Below are positions 55,325 through 64,000 of a stretch of 64,000 nt of DNA, in pieces. The position numbers and the translations under genes are program-made. Under the pieces are notes generated by a model. That model worked only from the letters and a program-made list of their open reading frames with translations. It was not told the origin of the DNA and searched no databases. The first letter of the stretch is position 1. Every line of letters begins with the position of its first letter. This DNA is from Gambelia wislizenii (Eukaryota > Chordata > Lepidosauria > Squamata > Crotaphytidae). The DNA is taken from positions 238,285,809-238,349,808 of the forward strand of contig JAUMIR010000002.1 in the NCBI GenBank assembly GCA_030847615.1, in the 5' to 3' direction.

Positions 55325-56275
55325 TAATCCAGGGAAGGCAGAACTGTTGCTGGAGGGAGGCTGATAAAAAGTTACAGAGTATAGGTGGCTTTGGATAGGG
55401 CTCATTCCCCAGGAAAGACGAGGCACATAATCTTGGTGTACTCCTGATCCAATGTCACTGTGGTGCTGATGACGTAAAACTGTATTTCAGAATGTCATGT
55501 ATCATGTTTTAGTGATTTCTAATTTTTTGTCAGGTTTATTTGAAAAAGAAAAAAAACGGGACATACGTAATTAAATAAATAAATTTGTTTTAGTAAGAAA
55601 AGAAACTACCAAAGAAATGGTAGAGCATTGCATAAGAATGTCACTCACTGTTACTCGCTGGCCTCTAACTATGCCAAGAAGAAAATCATAGCATTGCAAC
55701 AATGCTTAGAATTAGCCACAAACCACAGATTCATAGCCCTGCTGCAATGACAAATCTGTGTGCAAAGGCAGACAAGCAAGCTCTCTCTTTACTGAGGACA
55801 ACCATTTTATCAAATCATCAGACAGTTACACTTGTAGTTGTAAACAAAACTTGTCTTGAGGCACTTGTCTCAAGCCCCAGGAACTGGCCCCAGGAACTGG
55901 GCTGAGGAACATATGCAGTCCCACTCTGAAACGAGGTATAGCAATCCTGGTCCCCAGGCTGGGCATCAAGTTTGCACCCTGAGGTAAGGAAATGCAGCTT
56001 TGCTTGGTCTTCCTTGTTTACTAGAGTAACATCCATGGTAAATGGAAACACAGAGCCTTCTCTGTGCCCAAACTAAGGAGACCCACCAGAAGATTTCTCA
56101 ACATTCCTCAGCCAGTGGCAGATTTGATTATTGCTATTAATGCAGGACTTGCAAGAAGGGAAATGCTAACTGGGGGGATTTGGGGGCTTAAATCTAACCC
56201 ACTGAATCACTGTGGTTTACTTAAAGGCTCACTTACCATTCAGCAAGTGATTCAATAAATCTAGCACACACACTC
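55325..56275. other. Intron stretch, nothing recognised
   Basis: A poly-purine run occurs at 55543-55558. No gene is seen. 'caggaactgg' is tandemly repeated at about 55877-55900. Confidence 0.4.
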
Positions 56276-56279
56276 ACAG

Positions 56280-56809
56280 ACCCAGCAAGGGGGAAGCAAT
56301 TAGCTCAGAGTTCTGAGACAGCTCAGGCAAGGGCAGTATCTCAACAGAGCTCAGAAAGCATTCTTGGCTGTGGGGGTACACTTGGCAAAAGTTTAGTAAA
56401 GGCCAGTCTGGGTTTGGGGAAACAAGTAGTGCCACTTAAGGGTCATCAGACAATCCAAGGGTTAGAGTCACAGAAGCCACGAAATAAAAACACCAGGCAG
56501 AAAGCAGACATGTTCCTTTCAGCCACTGGCACTAGCCAGAGCTGGCTCTTAAACAGGTTGGCACCAGCTGGCTCTATTCAGGAGCACCTCCCCCTGCTAC
56601 TCATTGAGCATCTCTGCTCTGCTCTCCGCTCCACATGCCAGGTCTGTGGACATGGAGGCCATGCTGTTTCCTCAGCTGTGTCCTCTGCCAAGTCAGCTGC
56701 AGCAGAATCCTGGCTCTGTTCCTCCTCAGGGTGAGGCTGCTCTTCCACCAGGAGAGCTGCAGGAGGCTCTTCAGACTCAGAATCCGAGTCCGAATCCTGG
56801 CCCATGACA
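56280..56809 (-). mobile_element. Possible solo LTR (gypsy-like)
   Basis: On the minus strand it starts tgtcatgggccaggattcgg, continues through an acidic Ser/Glu-coding stretch (MGQDSDSDSESEEPPAALLV), a promoter-like 'cctgtttaagagccagctc', and a Thr/Leu-rich end with 'tgagctgtctcagaactctg'. TG begins the 5' side, but the CA end and a 5-bp target duplication could not be fixed. The acidic ORF looks incidental. Confidence 0.35.
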
Positions 56810-57674
56810 GGTACTAACAACTGGATTTATGCCTGGTAGCTGTAGTCCAAAAATAAATTTTCCACACTCTGATTACATACACAAAATATACATTTGTTTA
56901 AGGCTTAAAAAAATCATTGTGGCTAATGTTTTATATGATCAAATAGACAAGCAAACATTAAAACATCCTACACAGAGGGGTCTTCGGTATAAAAGTTCTA
57001 TAAAGTGCGAGGTGTGAACTGCTCTAGAGCAGATCCATTGGGAAGTACCTTGCAAAGAACCACAGTAAAATGGTTCAGCCCATCAGGGGAAACAATAATA
57101 TTACACTATACAGATGGCTCTCCACATTCATGGGTTACACTTTCATGGATTTGATTATTTGTGAGTTTGCCATCAATAATTAAATGGGAATTATTATTTT
57201 TTTAGTTTTGCAGCCTCTTGTGGTAAATCACAGATGACACAGATAGACTAGAAAATATAAAGAAAACTACAAAAAGGTTACTAAGTCATGAATGCGTAAA
57301 ATAACACCGAGTGTCCCTGCTTTCCCTTCCACACCTGGAGCCTTACCCAGCACTGGTCACCCTGCTGCAGCTGCTGAGTCTGCAAGACCTGAGCAGGGCT
57401 ATTGATGATCGAGTGATCCCGTAAGTCAAAGTCAACTTGACAGTAGCAAAAACAAAACCCAATTGTACAAATGGCCTACTTTCTGATCTCTTGGATAGAA
57501 GCTGTTGGTTTAAAGTGCTGTATATCTGTAAGATCCACAAATCAAGCCTGTTGCCTCTGGTTTGTACAGATCTCTCCACATTGAGAGGGATGTTGATGGG
57601 ACAGGAATAGCTGAATCTCAAGGTAAGTCACTTTTCTGTTGGTAACTGAGTTTAAATTTTATTACTTGTCTTTT

Positions 57675-57765
57675 ATTACCCTTTGTCCCTATTCCTAACA
57701 TGACCAAGAAGGAGAGTGGCCTCTGCCTGCATTGAGGTCCCTCAATACCATCTTAACTGACAACA
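57675..57765. repeat. Target-site duplication, left copy (91 bp)
   Basis: The segment starts attaccctttgtccctattc and ends 'ttaactgacaaca'. It is repeated at 58634-58724 with two mismatches seen (gaccaagaaggag / ggccaagaagggg). It brackets the second RT element. Confidence 0.92.
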
Positions 57766-58633
57766 CCACAGGATGAACACCATCATCCCCACATTGCCGT
57801 CAGCAAAGCTGTGCTTAAGTCCGTTCAGCAGTTCACCTACCTGGGAAGCATCATCTCCTCAGATGCCAAGATTGACAAAAAGATCAATCACAGATTAGCA
57901 AAGGCATATAGCGCATTTGGAAGACTTTACAAAAGAGTCTGGAGTAATAAACACCTGAGGCGAAGCACAAAAATCAGTGTGTATAGAGCCATTGTACTGT
58001 CTATTCTCCTTTATGGGTCTGAAACATGGGTCACATATCACCATCACTTACGACTCCTCGAACGCTTTCATCAGTGCTGTATACGCACAAGCCTAAATAT
58101 ACACTGGACTGACTATGTGACGAATGTTGCTGTCCTTGAGCAAGCAGGGATCACCAGCATTGAGGCCATGATAGTGAGAACACAGCTGCGCTGGGCAGGG
58201 CACGTTTCCAGGATAGAGCACCATCGCCTCCCCAAAATAGTACTCTACGGTGAACTCACCATGGGTCAGCATAAGAGGAGCGCTCCAAAAAAGCGATACA
58301 AAGCAATACAAGGACTCCCTGAAACAACATCTCAGGCTCAGCCAAATTGATCACCAACAATGGTCCGCCTTGGCCTCACATTGGGAGGCATGGAGACTCA
58401 CTATCCACAATGCTGCAGCCTTATTTGAGAACTCACGCTGAACAAGTCTTAAAGAGAAATGACAATGCAGAAAGAATCACAACGCAGAAACATCACCCAA
58501 GGAGACCTTCTGCTGTGCTTTCTGCAACAAGACTTGTTTATCTCAGATTGGCCTTTTTAGTCATCAGTGCGCTTGCAGAAAATGCGGGATGAGTCCTTCC
58601 TGAATCTTTGTTTGCAAAGAACAGCCAGAGAGG
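57766..58633 (+). mobile_element. Second copy of the non-LTR RT family, 91-bp TSD
   Basis: This 868-bp insertion aligns with 15310-16150 of the first copy and ends at the same 'agccagagag' without poly(A). It keeps the 3' hairpin (58606-58619) with a paired substitution. The 5' truncation lies after the RT active site. A 10-bp insertion near 58303 and other changes break its frame. Confidence 0.85.
57811..58350 (+). pseudogene. RT-family C-terminal fragment, frameshifted
   Basis: LKSVQQFTYLGSIISSDAKI, LLYGSETWVTYHHHL, VAVLEQAGITSIEAMIVRTQ and LRWAGHVSRIEHHRLPKIVL match copy 1 almost residue for residue. At KKRYK a 10-bp insertion shifts the frame (AIQGLPETT). The true frame resumes in 58250-58441 (YKDSLKQHLRLSQIDHQQWS ... 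ALFENSR) and ends at the same TGA as copy 1. No RT catalytic residues are included. Confidence 0.85.
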
Positions 58634-58724
58634 ATTACCCTTTGTCCCTATTCCTAACATGGCCAAGAAGGGGAGTGGCCTCTGCCTGCATTGAGGTCCC
58701 TCAATACCATCTTAACTGACAACA
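58634..58724. repeat. Target-site duplication, right copy (91 bp)
   Basis: Pairs with 57675-57765, two mismatches seen. It begins one base after the shared 3' terminus of the RT family. Confidence 0.92.
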
Positions 58725-58919
58725 GAATAACATCTGAGACACAAATGTAGGCCTGGGATGCTAACATTGTCACCTTTCTTTTCATATATGATTTTAACAT
58801 CTTTGGTTGATGAAGAAGCCAGTGGACCTTCAAAAGCTGGCATGATGTATTTTATACTTTGGAATTAGCCCAATAATTGGGCTAATTTGTGGATTTTGTT
58901 GTATTCAACAGGGGAGAGG

Positions 58920-60340
58920 CTTTCAAAAAGGCAGTCAGAGGCAAATTGCTTTAGCACTGCAGTGTGCCTGTGCCTCCTCACCTACTCACACTGTGGCCTA
59001 GAGGCTTAGGTTTCGTGATACTTCCAAAGCAGAATGTTATCAAACCAGCTGGCTCTTATTTAGAAGAGGAAGGGATTTGGAGAGCTGTCCAGACTTAATT
59101 TACATTTGACAGACAAGTGCTTGTGTTGATACAGCCACAGCATGTGGGACTCAATGGGTTCTTCAGGTCTGCAATGAATCCTCACTGTAAGAATGATTAA
59201 GCTTTCAGGTTACTGGAAGTGCTGCTATTAAACAATATTTAAACCTTTAATTATATTTTAGAGCACAGAACATGCTATAGTGCTTTTGTCGTTAAAGGTC
59301 TGTCAACATTTCCATTTTAAACCCTCATTTCTAAGGGGTTTATAATTTGGTCGTAAAAATTCATTCTAGGTTGGAACTTGGCATAGAGAAGCTCAGCCCA
59401 GGAGCTTTTTCTTTATTATCCAATTTGGTTTAAATTGGTTTGGCCATTTTTAAGTTATAGGCGTGTTAAAAAATAAATGTTCACTGGCTTCAGATGACTT
59501 CTCAAACTTATTATTCAGAAATTAGCTTACCACACTCCCACTTAGAGAGACCCCCTTTTGAGCCAAATACAAAAGGAAAAAGGGCAATTGTGCAGTGTGG
59601 CAAATATATGATGATAACCCTCACCAGCAGACAATTGCAATATGAAGAGTTTAACTGGTGAGTATGATCACTTCAGTTCTATCATACATACCTCTTAAAA
59701 CAAGACATTCTTTCTAAACTTAGCAGGCAAGTATCTTGCAGATGGATAACTTAGACCCAGAGACAACTTTTCTGATACACCATAGGTGTTTTTGGCTATA
59801 TTTGAGCCTTTAAAATGAGAGTAGGATAAGTATTGGAACTGGCCCTCAGGGTACCTCTACACAGCAGGTTCTTACCTGCAGATGCTGCTTTTTTACTAAT
59901 GTCGTGTAGTAAGCTAACAGGGTATCTAGAAAGATTCAGATACCTTCCTTGTGTATCAGAAGTGCGTGTATGCACTGTTCCTCAGGTGGCATGGACACTA
60001 CTGTTCTAACATTTGTATGACCAGCTCTGCAAGTCCACCAAGTTTATTAGCCACAAAATCACTTCCAAGTTGTCTAACCCTCAGTCCTTTGTTTATCAGT
60101 GACTGGAAGGCAGAGCAGGTGGGAGTATTTTATAAAAACTTAGTCCATGCTTGTGTGGAGGGATTCTTAGAGGCTACCAGTGTGTTGCTATTTACAAGCT
60201 TATAACAGGTAAGTAATAAGCACAGGCCAAACATGACTCTGGACACCAACTATAGCATCATACACACATTAGATGCATATTCAATAACTGGGCAGACAGT
60301 ATTGAAGGAGAGAACCTCAAACCAACTCCAAAGCTTCACC
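58920..60340. other. Intron stretch, nothing recognised
   Basis: No exon, RNA gene or named repeat is recognised. Confidence 0.4.
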
Positions 60341-60344
60341 TAAA

Positions 60345-61150
60345 AGTACCAATTCATTTAAATCTACATACGTATATTTTGCCCTTCGGCCAAATGATTT
60401 CCAGGGCAGTTTACAACAAAGAATAAAAAATAATTCACAGGTAGAGACATTTTTATGAAAAGAAGCAATAAAACAGCAGAGTGCTGGACCAAGAATCCCT
60501 GGGAACAAAAAGATCTTTATCTGGTGCTGATTTTTATCTATGAGCCAGAAAAGCCAGAATTATCTATGAGGAAAATTAAAGAGATTGAGGCCCTCTGCTG
60601 AAAAAGCTCTTCTCAGAAGTCCACAGCAACACCTCCATCAGTAACATATAGGCAGGTTAATGTGGGAGTCCTGAGCCAGTGTGGCATAGTGGTTTTTGAG
60701 TGTTGGACTACAACTCTGGAGACAAGAGTTCAAATCCCCGCTCAGCCATGAAAACCCACTGGGTGACCTTGAGCAAGTCACACACAGTCAGCCTTCAGAA
60801 AACCCTATGATAGGTTTGCATTACAGTTGTCATAAGTCGAAAACAACTTGAAGGCATGTGACAACAAATGTGGGAGTACCTAGGTCCCAAGTCATGTGGA
60901 TCATTAAAAGTAAGTGTCAACACACTGAATTATGCTTGGGAATAGAATGGAGCTCAGTGCATTTCTTTAAGTATTGATGTATTTATGGTCCCAGTTCCTG
61001 GTCCAGTTAGCAACCTAAAAACTTTATTTGGAACTAATATCCAGGCAGTCTTTAAAAGATAAGCCTTGACATTACAGGAGTCAATTCTGGATGCCACCAG
61101 AGCACAGACTTTGTGGTCATGGGGTCCCTATCCAAAAAAAGGCTGCAGTT
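60345..61150 (-). mobile_element. L2-like LINE 3' region, degraded, split by a SINE
   Basis: Antisense L2-type phrases appear in order: 'ccagggcagtttacaacaaa' (tail side), 'gaggccctctgctgaaaaag', then after the SINE 'ggtcccaagtcatgtggatc', 'attaaaagtaagtgtcaaca'. These correspond to 'ggtcccaagccatgtagggc' in the clearer copy at 42160. No frame survives. Confidence 0.6.
60670..60866 (+). mobile_element. tRNA-derived SINE nested in L2, 11-bp TSD
   Basis: The complete family order is present: 'gtgtggcatagtggtttttg', 'agtgttggactacaactctg', box B-like 'agttcaaatccccgctcagc', 'aaacccactgggtgaccttg', 'gttgtcataagtcgaaaaca', 'acttgaaggcatgtgacaac'. The 11-mer aatgtgggagt occurs at 60659-60669 and again at 60867-60877. 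Confidence 0.9.
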
Positions 61151-61604
61151 GGTGCATCAACCTCCAAAGATGAAAAATACTTCATAGAACTGAAGCTACT
61201 TGTACCACTCTCAGACTTCAAACCTGGCCTGAAGTGCAATTTCGTATAGAACAGACTGGACACCATTTCACAGAACAAACTACCTACCTTCACTTAGTCA
61301 GAATTCAGTGTCATTTCACTGTCCCTCATCCAGTCAACACCAGACACAGCCTCAGCACTTCTGCTGCTCACCTGACTTAGATGGAAGTGGGAAATTAAAT
61401 CCATATGCTTGTGACATTTCAGCATATATTCTTGGATGGTTTCTCCCTGCAGTTTCTTGCAGAACTTGAAAAACATGGTGCCAGGCCAGAACCCTGAAAG
61501 TCTTTCACAAAATCAATGCCAGGGGTCAAGCAGAAGTCTTGCAGCATCACTCTCTGTAATAAACACCAGGTAGAAGCAGAACCTCCAAAATACGTATCTC
61601 CTAC

Positions 61605-61745
61605 TTTGCATGCAACCAACCTAGGTTCAATCTTGGACATCCCCAAGTTGGCTTGGAAAAGATTTCTGCCTGAAGCCCTACAGAAATGCTACCAGACAAC
61701 ATAGACAATACTGAGCCACTGGAGTGACCTGATATGAGGCTGCTT
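61605..61745 (+). mobile_element. tRNA-related SINE of a second family
   Basis: 'ctttgcatgcaaccaaccta', 'ggttcaatcttggacatccc' (box B-like), 'gaagccctacagaaatgcta', 'agacaatactgagccactgg' and 'tgatatgaggctgctttc' follow the order of a widespread tetrapod SINE as remembered (gcatgcagaaggtccc ... tagacaatactga ... ataaggcagcttc). Confidence 0.65.
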
Positions 61746-62041
61746 TCTAAGTCCTCAGGGTTCAAGGATGTGCTCTTTATGACCAGCCTCATAAGGACAG
61801 GTTGCATACCTGTAACTGTAGTTCTTCAAAGTGGTCATCTGTGAACTCATACAAATGTGTTGCCTGCATCTGTGCAACGCATCGTTCAGATCCTTCTAGA
61901 GTGGTTATGTTTTGGTGGTAGCTCCTCCCCCACTGGTACATGTGACCAGTGCAGTTCCCACTCAGTTCCTTAGTACCCTGACCACCAAACCAACAGCCAA
62001 GGAGCTAGGGAGAGCAGGGCACAAAGAGGGAAGGAAGAGCA

Positions 62042-62145
62042 AGTATGGTGTGAGTTCACAGATGAGCACTGGAAGAACTACAGTTACAAGTAAGCAACCT
62101 GTCCTTCTTTGTGGTCTCTGTAACTTACACAAATGGGAGATTAGC
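62042..62145. repeat. Internal complementary region of the second DIRS
   Basis: 'gagttcacagatgagcactg' and 'gaagaactacagttacaagt' invert 61802-61847. The adjoining 'gtggtctctgtaacttacac' should represent the other element end, which is outside the window. Confidence 0.8.
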
Positions 62146-62148
62146 AAA

Positions 62149-62496
62149 CTACTCACCACAGGAGGTGAGAGTGTCATGCGAGATAAGAAAATAGCATGGC
62201 TCTACCTGAACCTTGCATCCATTCTGCAAATGCAGCTTTAACCTGAACCTTGCATCCATTCTGTAGTGGGAGATGAAGGTCAAAGGTTGTGACCATATAG
62301 CCACTCTGCACAAGTCCTCCAAAGGCACACCTTTCAGAAAGGCATATGACATAACCATAGCTCTGGTGGAGTGGCTGCACACATGAACTGGAAAGTCTTG
62401 CTTTGTGTGCTCATAGACCAGCTGTATGGTATAAATGAGCATTTCAGGAAGCACTGGGAAGAAACTGGCAGTCCCTTTTCCTCTGAGATGTAGCAC
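62149..62496 (-). pseudogene. Tyrosine recombinase C-terminus of the second DIRS
   Basis: FPVHVCSHSTRAMVMSYAFL then KGVPLEDLCRVAIWSQPLTF with ISHYRMD matches the box II end of DIRS recombinases. The HSTR motif keeps its catalytic His and Arg. The expected C-terminal Tyr region fits ISHYRMD. The frame then reads through a duplicated tail (RLKLHLQNGCKVQVE). The N-terminal part is broken in several frames up to about 62760. Confidence 0.8.
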
Positions 62497-62794
62497 AAGA
62501 AAGGGCTCTGGGATCTGGAGAAAATCACAGTCCTGTTGTCAGACGAATGTCAAGAGAGTGTAGGGAGCTGGATTCTGCATTAATGCACGTAAGACAATGT
62601 CCTGATTCAGGTGAAAAGGCTGTCACTACTTTCAGCAGAATGGACATGTCTGGTCTAAGAACTACCACCAAGAAGGCTGTCTTGGTGGTAGATCTGGAAC
62701 TTGAGATGAATGTCCTAGGACAGATGCAGGAGAGGAGTGAACCATGGTTGCCTGGGTCACCATAGTGTGATCAGGATGTATTTCACCTTGCACT

Positions 62795-63723
62795 TCATCT
62801 TGTCCCTCCAGCTATCACCCTGGTGATGAGGGAAAATGGGGAAATGGAGGGAAAGCATACACAACAGGACATCTCCAACGAAGGCATCTTCATGCAAGCC
62901 CTTCCTCCATCAAGCCCTGGAGCAAAAAGCCTGGCACTGGTTGTTGCTGGCCAAGGTGAAGAGGTCCATTTCTGTAGTGCCCCATAGTACAAAGATCTTC
63001 CAGAGCATGCCAAAATACAGCTTCCACTCATGGCAAGTGACCAACATCCTGCCAATCTGCTAAGACATTCTCCTCTCCTGGAAGATGGATCGCCAAGATA
63101 GAGATGCTTCTGCTGATGCAAAAGTCCCACAGATGGAGCGTGAGAAGTAACAGAGTGCTCGATCTCATTCCACCCTGTTTGTTCAGTTAGTACACCACTG
63201 TGGTGTTGTCAGACACTATTGGAACAACCTTGCCACACAGAAGAAGTTCGAAGGCCTAAATCTCAAGACCACTGATGTAGAGAATGCTCTTTGGAAACCC
63301 ACTGCCCTCTCATGGAGAAGCCTTCCAAATGAGCTCCCTGTCCTTCCATGGAAGTGTCTGTTGTGACTACCATCATGATTTGTGGAGGAAGAAATGGCAT
63401 GCTAGCTTGTACATGGGATTGATCCACCACTCCAACAACCAATGTACACTTCTTGGTACATTGGTAAGATGCTGACGAGGAGAGTTGATGAGAGGATTGA
63501 AACAGGACAGGAACCAATCCAGCAAAGGCCTCATTCTTAGTCTTGTGAATGGTGTCGCTGACATCATGAAGGTCATAAATATGAGGAGCACTCGGACATC
63601 CCTTGTACACACCCTGTTGTTGTGCTGGCACCGCGACGTGGCTCTCAGAAGCACCTGGTACCTGTCATCGGGCAGGAAAGCAGCTAGAATGCAAGAGTCC
63701 AGAAGAGCTCTGAAAAACCTCAC
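62795..63723 (-). pseudogene. RNase H and linker of the second DIRS, frameshifted
   Basis: 63723-63373 has LRMRPLLDWFLSCFNPLINS, then SVHWLLEWWINP, which is the RT/RNase H link. VVTTDTSMEGQGAHLEGFSM (about 63390-63330) is the first RNase H block, with Asp kept and the usual GWGAH read as GQGAH. Around 62800-63000 a block corresponds to 'IDLFA ... YAFPP' in shifted frames. Stops and shifts are frequent. Confidence 0.7.
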
Positions 63724-63739
63724 CTGCTGGGGTGGTTCC

Positions 63740-64000
63740 AGGTGAGACTTGGGAGATTCAGAATGAGGCTCAATGAGTCCAGAAGCAGAAGCGTGAGATG
63801 GATGTTGTCGACAAGACAGGCCCAGGAGTGGGCAACAAGGAGCCAGTCATTGATGTACAGAAAGAGAAAGATCCCTAGCTACCTGAGCCACACCGCTGCC
63901 ACTATGCACTTCATGAAGACTTGAAGAGTGGTACAGACTCCAAATGGAAGGATGTGAAAATGAAAAGCAAAGCAAACACCGATGTGCTGATTGGATTGCA
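63740..64000 (-). pseudogene. RT fragment of the second DIRS, active site altered
   Basis: The minus strand shows FHFHILPFGVCTTLQVFMKC, corresponding to FQYRVLPFGLxTAPRVFTK, then FLFLYINDWLLVAHSW. The catalytic YIDD reads YIND (63842-63870), so an aspartate is lost. It is cut by the window end. Confidence 0.7.

Larger units (their letters stand above)
57705..58915 (+). mobile_element. Repeat copy B (matches 14220-14515), host of the RT insertion
   Basis: When the RT element and one arm of its 91-bp duplication are removed, the remainder aligns with 14220-14515: 'cctgcattgaggtccctcaa', 'aacattgtcacctttctttt', 'gatgaagaagccagtggacc' and 'gcatgatgtattttatactt'. Its nature (possibly Penelope-like terminal sequence) is an inference. 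Confidence 0.5.
6672..64000 (-). other. ATF7: Inferred long 5' intron of ATF7
   Basis: On the minus strand everything from 6672 to the window end lies upstream of the zinc-finger exon. I looked for the expected preceding exon (a short one encoding the finger's two cysteines, ending in CGQ) and did not find it, so the intron is probably longer than 57 kb. The acceptor is preceded by a pyrimidine-rich tract (ttccttccccaaatgtttca). All transposons listed to the right are intronic under this reading. An unrecognised nested gene cannot be excluded. Confidence 0.6.
61797..64000 (-). mobile_element. Second DIRS-type element, 3' part, cut by window edge
   Basis: The left end acaggttgcatacctgtaac is copied inverted at 62042-62103, giving the terminal repeat/internal complementary region pair of a DIRS element. 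Minus-strand coding remnants run from RT (from 64000) through RNase H to tyrosine recombinase (to about 62149). The sequence differs from the 25.7-31.4 kb DIRS, so it is another family. A 40-bp direct duplication at about 62202-62265 ('ctgaaccttgcatccattct') lies after the recombinase. Its 5' half is outside the window. Confidence 0.85.

Noticed and set aside
56578..56820. Acidic 80-codon ORF MGQDSDSDSESEE
   Set aside because: It begins at the putative LTR terminus and a similar acidic stretch occurs in the LTR-like segment at 38.9 kb; treated as repeat sequence, not a gene.
61294..61807. Minus-strand ORFs of 60-75 codons left of the second DIRS
   Set aside because: They overlap a SINE on the other strand and have no recognisable domain.

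Overview
The window is nuclear DNA from a vertebrate, most likely a squamate reptile and perhaps an iguanian lizard. That placement is inferred from the mix of young repeats: CR1, L2 with ATT/ATA-rich tails, a degraded L1, DIRS and Penelope elements, lizard-type tRNA SINEs, hAT and Tigger-like DNA transposons. There is no bacterial-style gene density. Nearly all short open reading frames are chance ORFs or pieces of transposons.

Only one host gene could be recognised. Two consecutive coding exons on the minus strand (6575-6671 and 1664-1788) encode the end of the N-terminal C2H2 zinc finger and the TPTPT transactivation segment of an ATF2/ATF7-type bZIP factor. Residue choices (ARTDSVIIA, ELASSFEH) favour ATF7. 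The exon carrying the start codon was not found and should lie beyond base 64000, so 6672-64000 is read as one long 5' intron of at least 57 kb. The downstream intron (1663 leftwards) appears to use a GC rather than a GT donor.

Layout. 1-7 kb: ATF7 exons with CR1, SINE and L2 insertions. 7.9-13.6 kb: antisense L2 and CR1 pieces, old DNA transposons, a Tigger-like MITE and an L2 tail. 14.2-16.2 kb: a non-LTR reverse transcriptase element with a 339-codon ORF and a perfect 31-bp target duplication. 17.5-24.7 kb: two inverted copies of an unnamed repeat with a YY1-like core, SINEs, a decayed L1 and two head-to-tail GC-rich units. 25.7-31.4 kb: a near-complete DIRS element with inverted terminal repeats, internal complementary region, gag, RT/RNase H and tyrosine recombinase, broken by frameshifts. 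32.0-33.4 kb: a Penelope-like element with RT and GIY-YIG remains. 35-43 kb: a Tigger element, L2 copies and a palindromic MITE. 43.5-50.7 kb: mostly unassigned intron with Tigger-like elements. 50.7-55.3 kb: two related hAT elements and two CR1 copies, one split by a 104-bp insertion. 57.7-58.9 kb: a second copy of the RT family with a 91-bp target duplication. 60.3-61.7 kb: an antisense L2-like LINE split by a SINE, and another SINE. 61.8-64 kb: the 3' half of a second, different DIRS element cut by the window edge.

The most notable observation is the reverse-transcriptase family at 14630-16150 and 57766-58633. Both copies end at the same non-poly(A) 3' terminus next to a small hairpin, carry the same TGA ahead of an in-frame zinc-finger-like tail, make unusually long target duplications, and sit in or beside copies of the same other repeat. 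All family names rest on reading the sequence; no database search was run.
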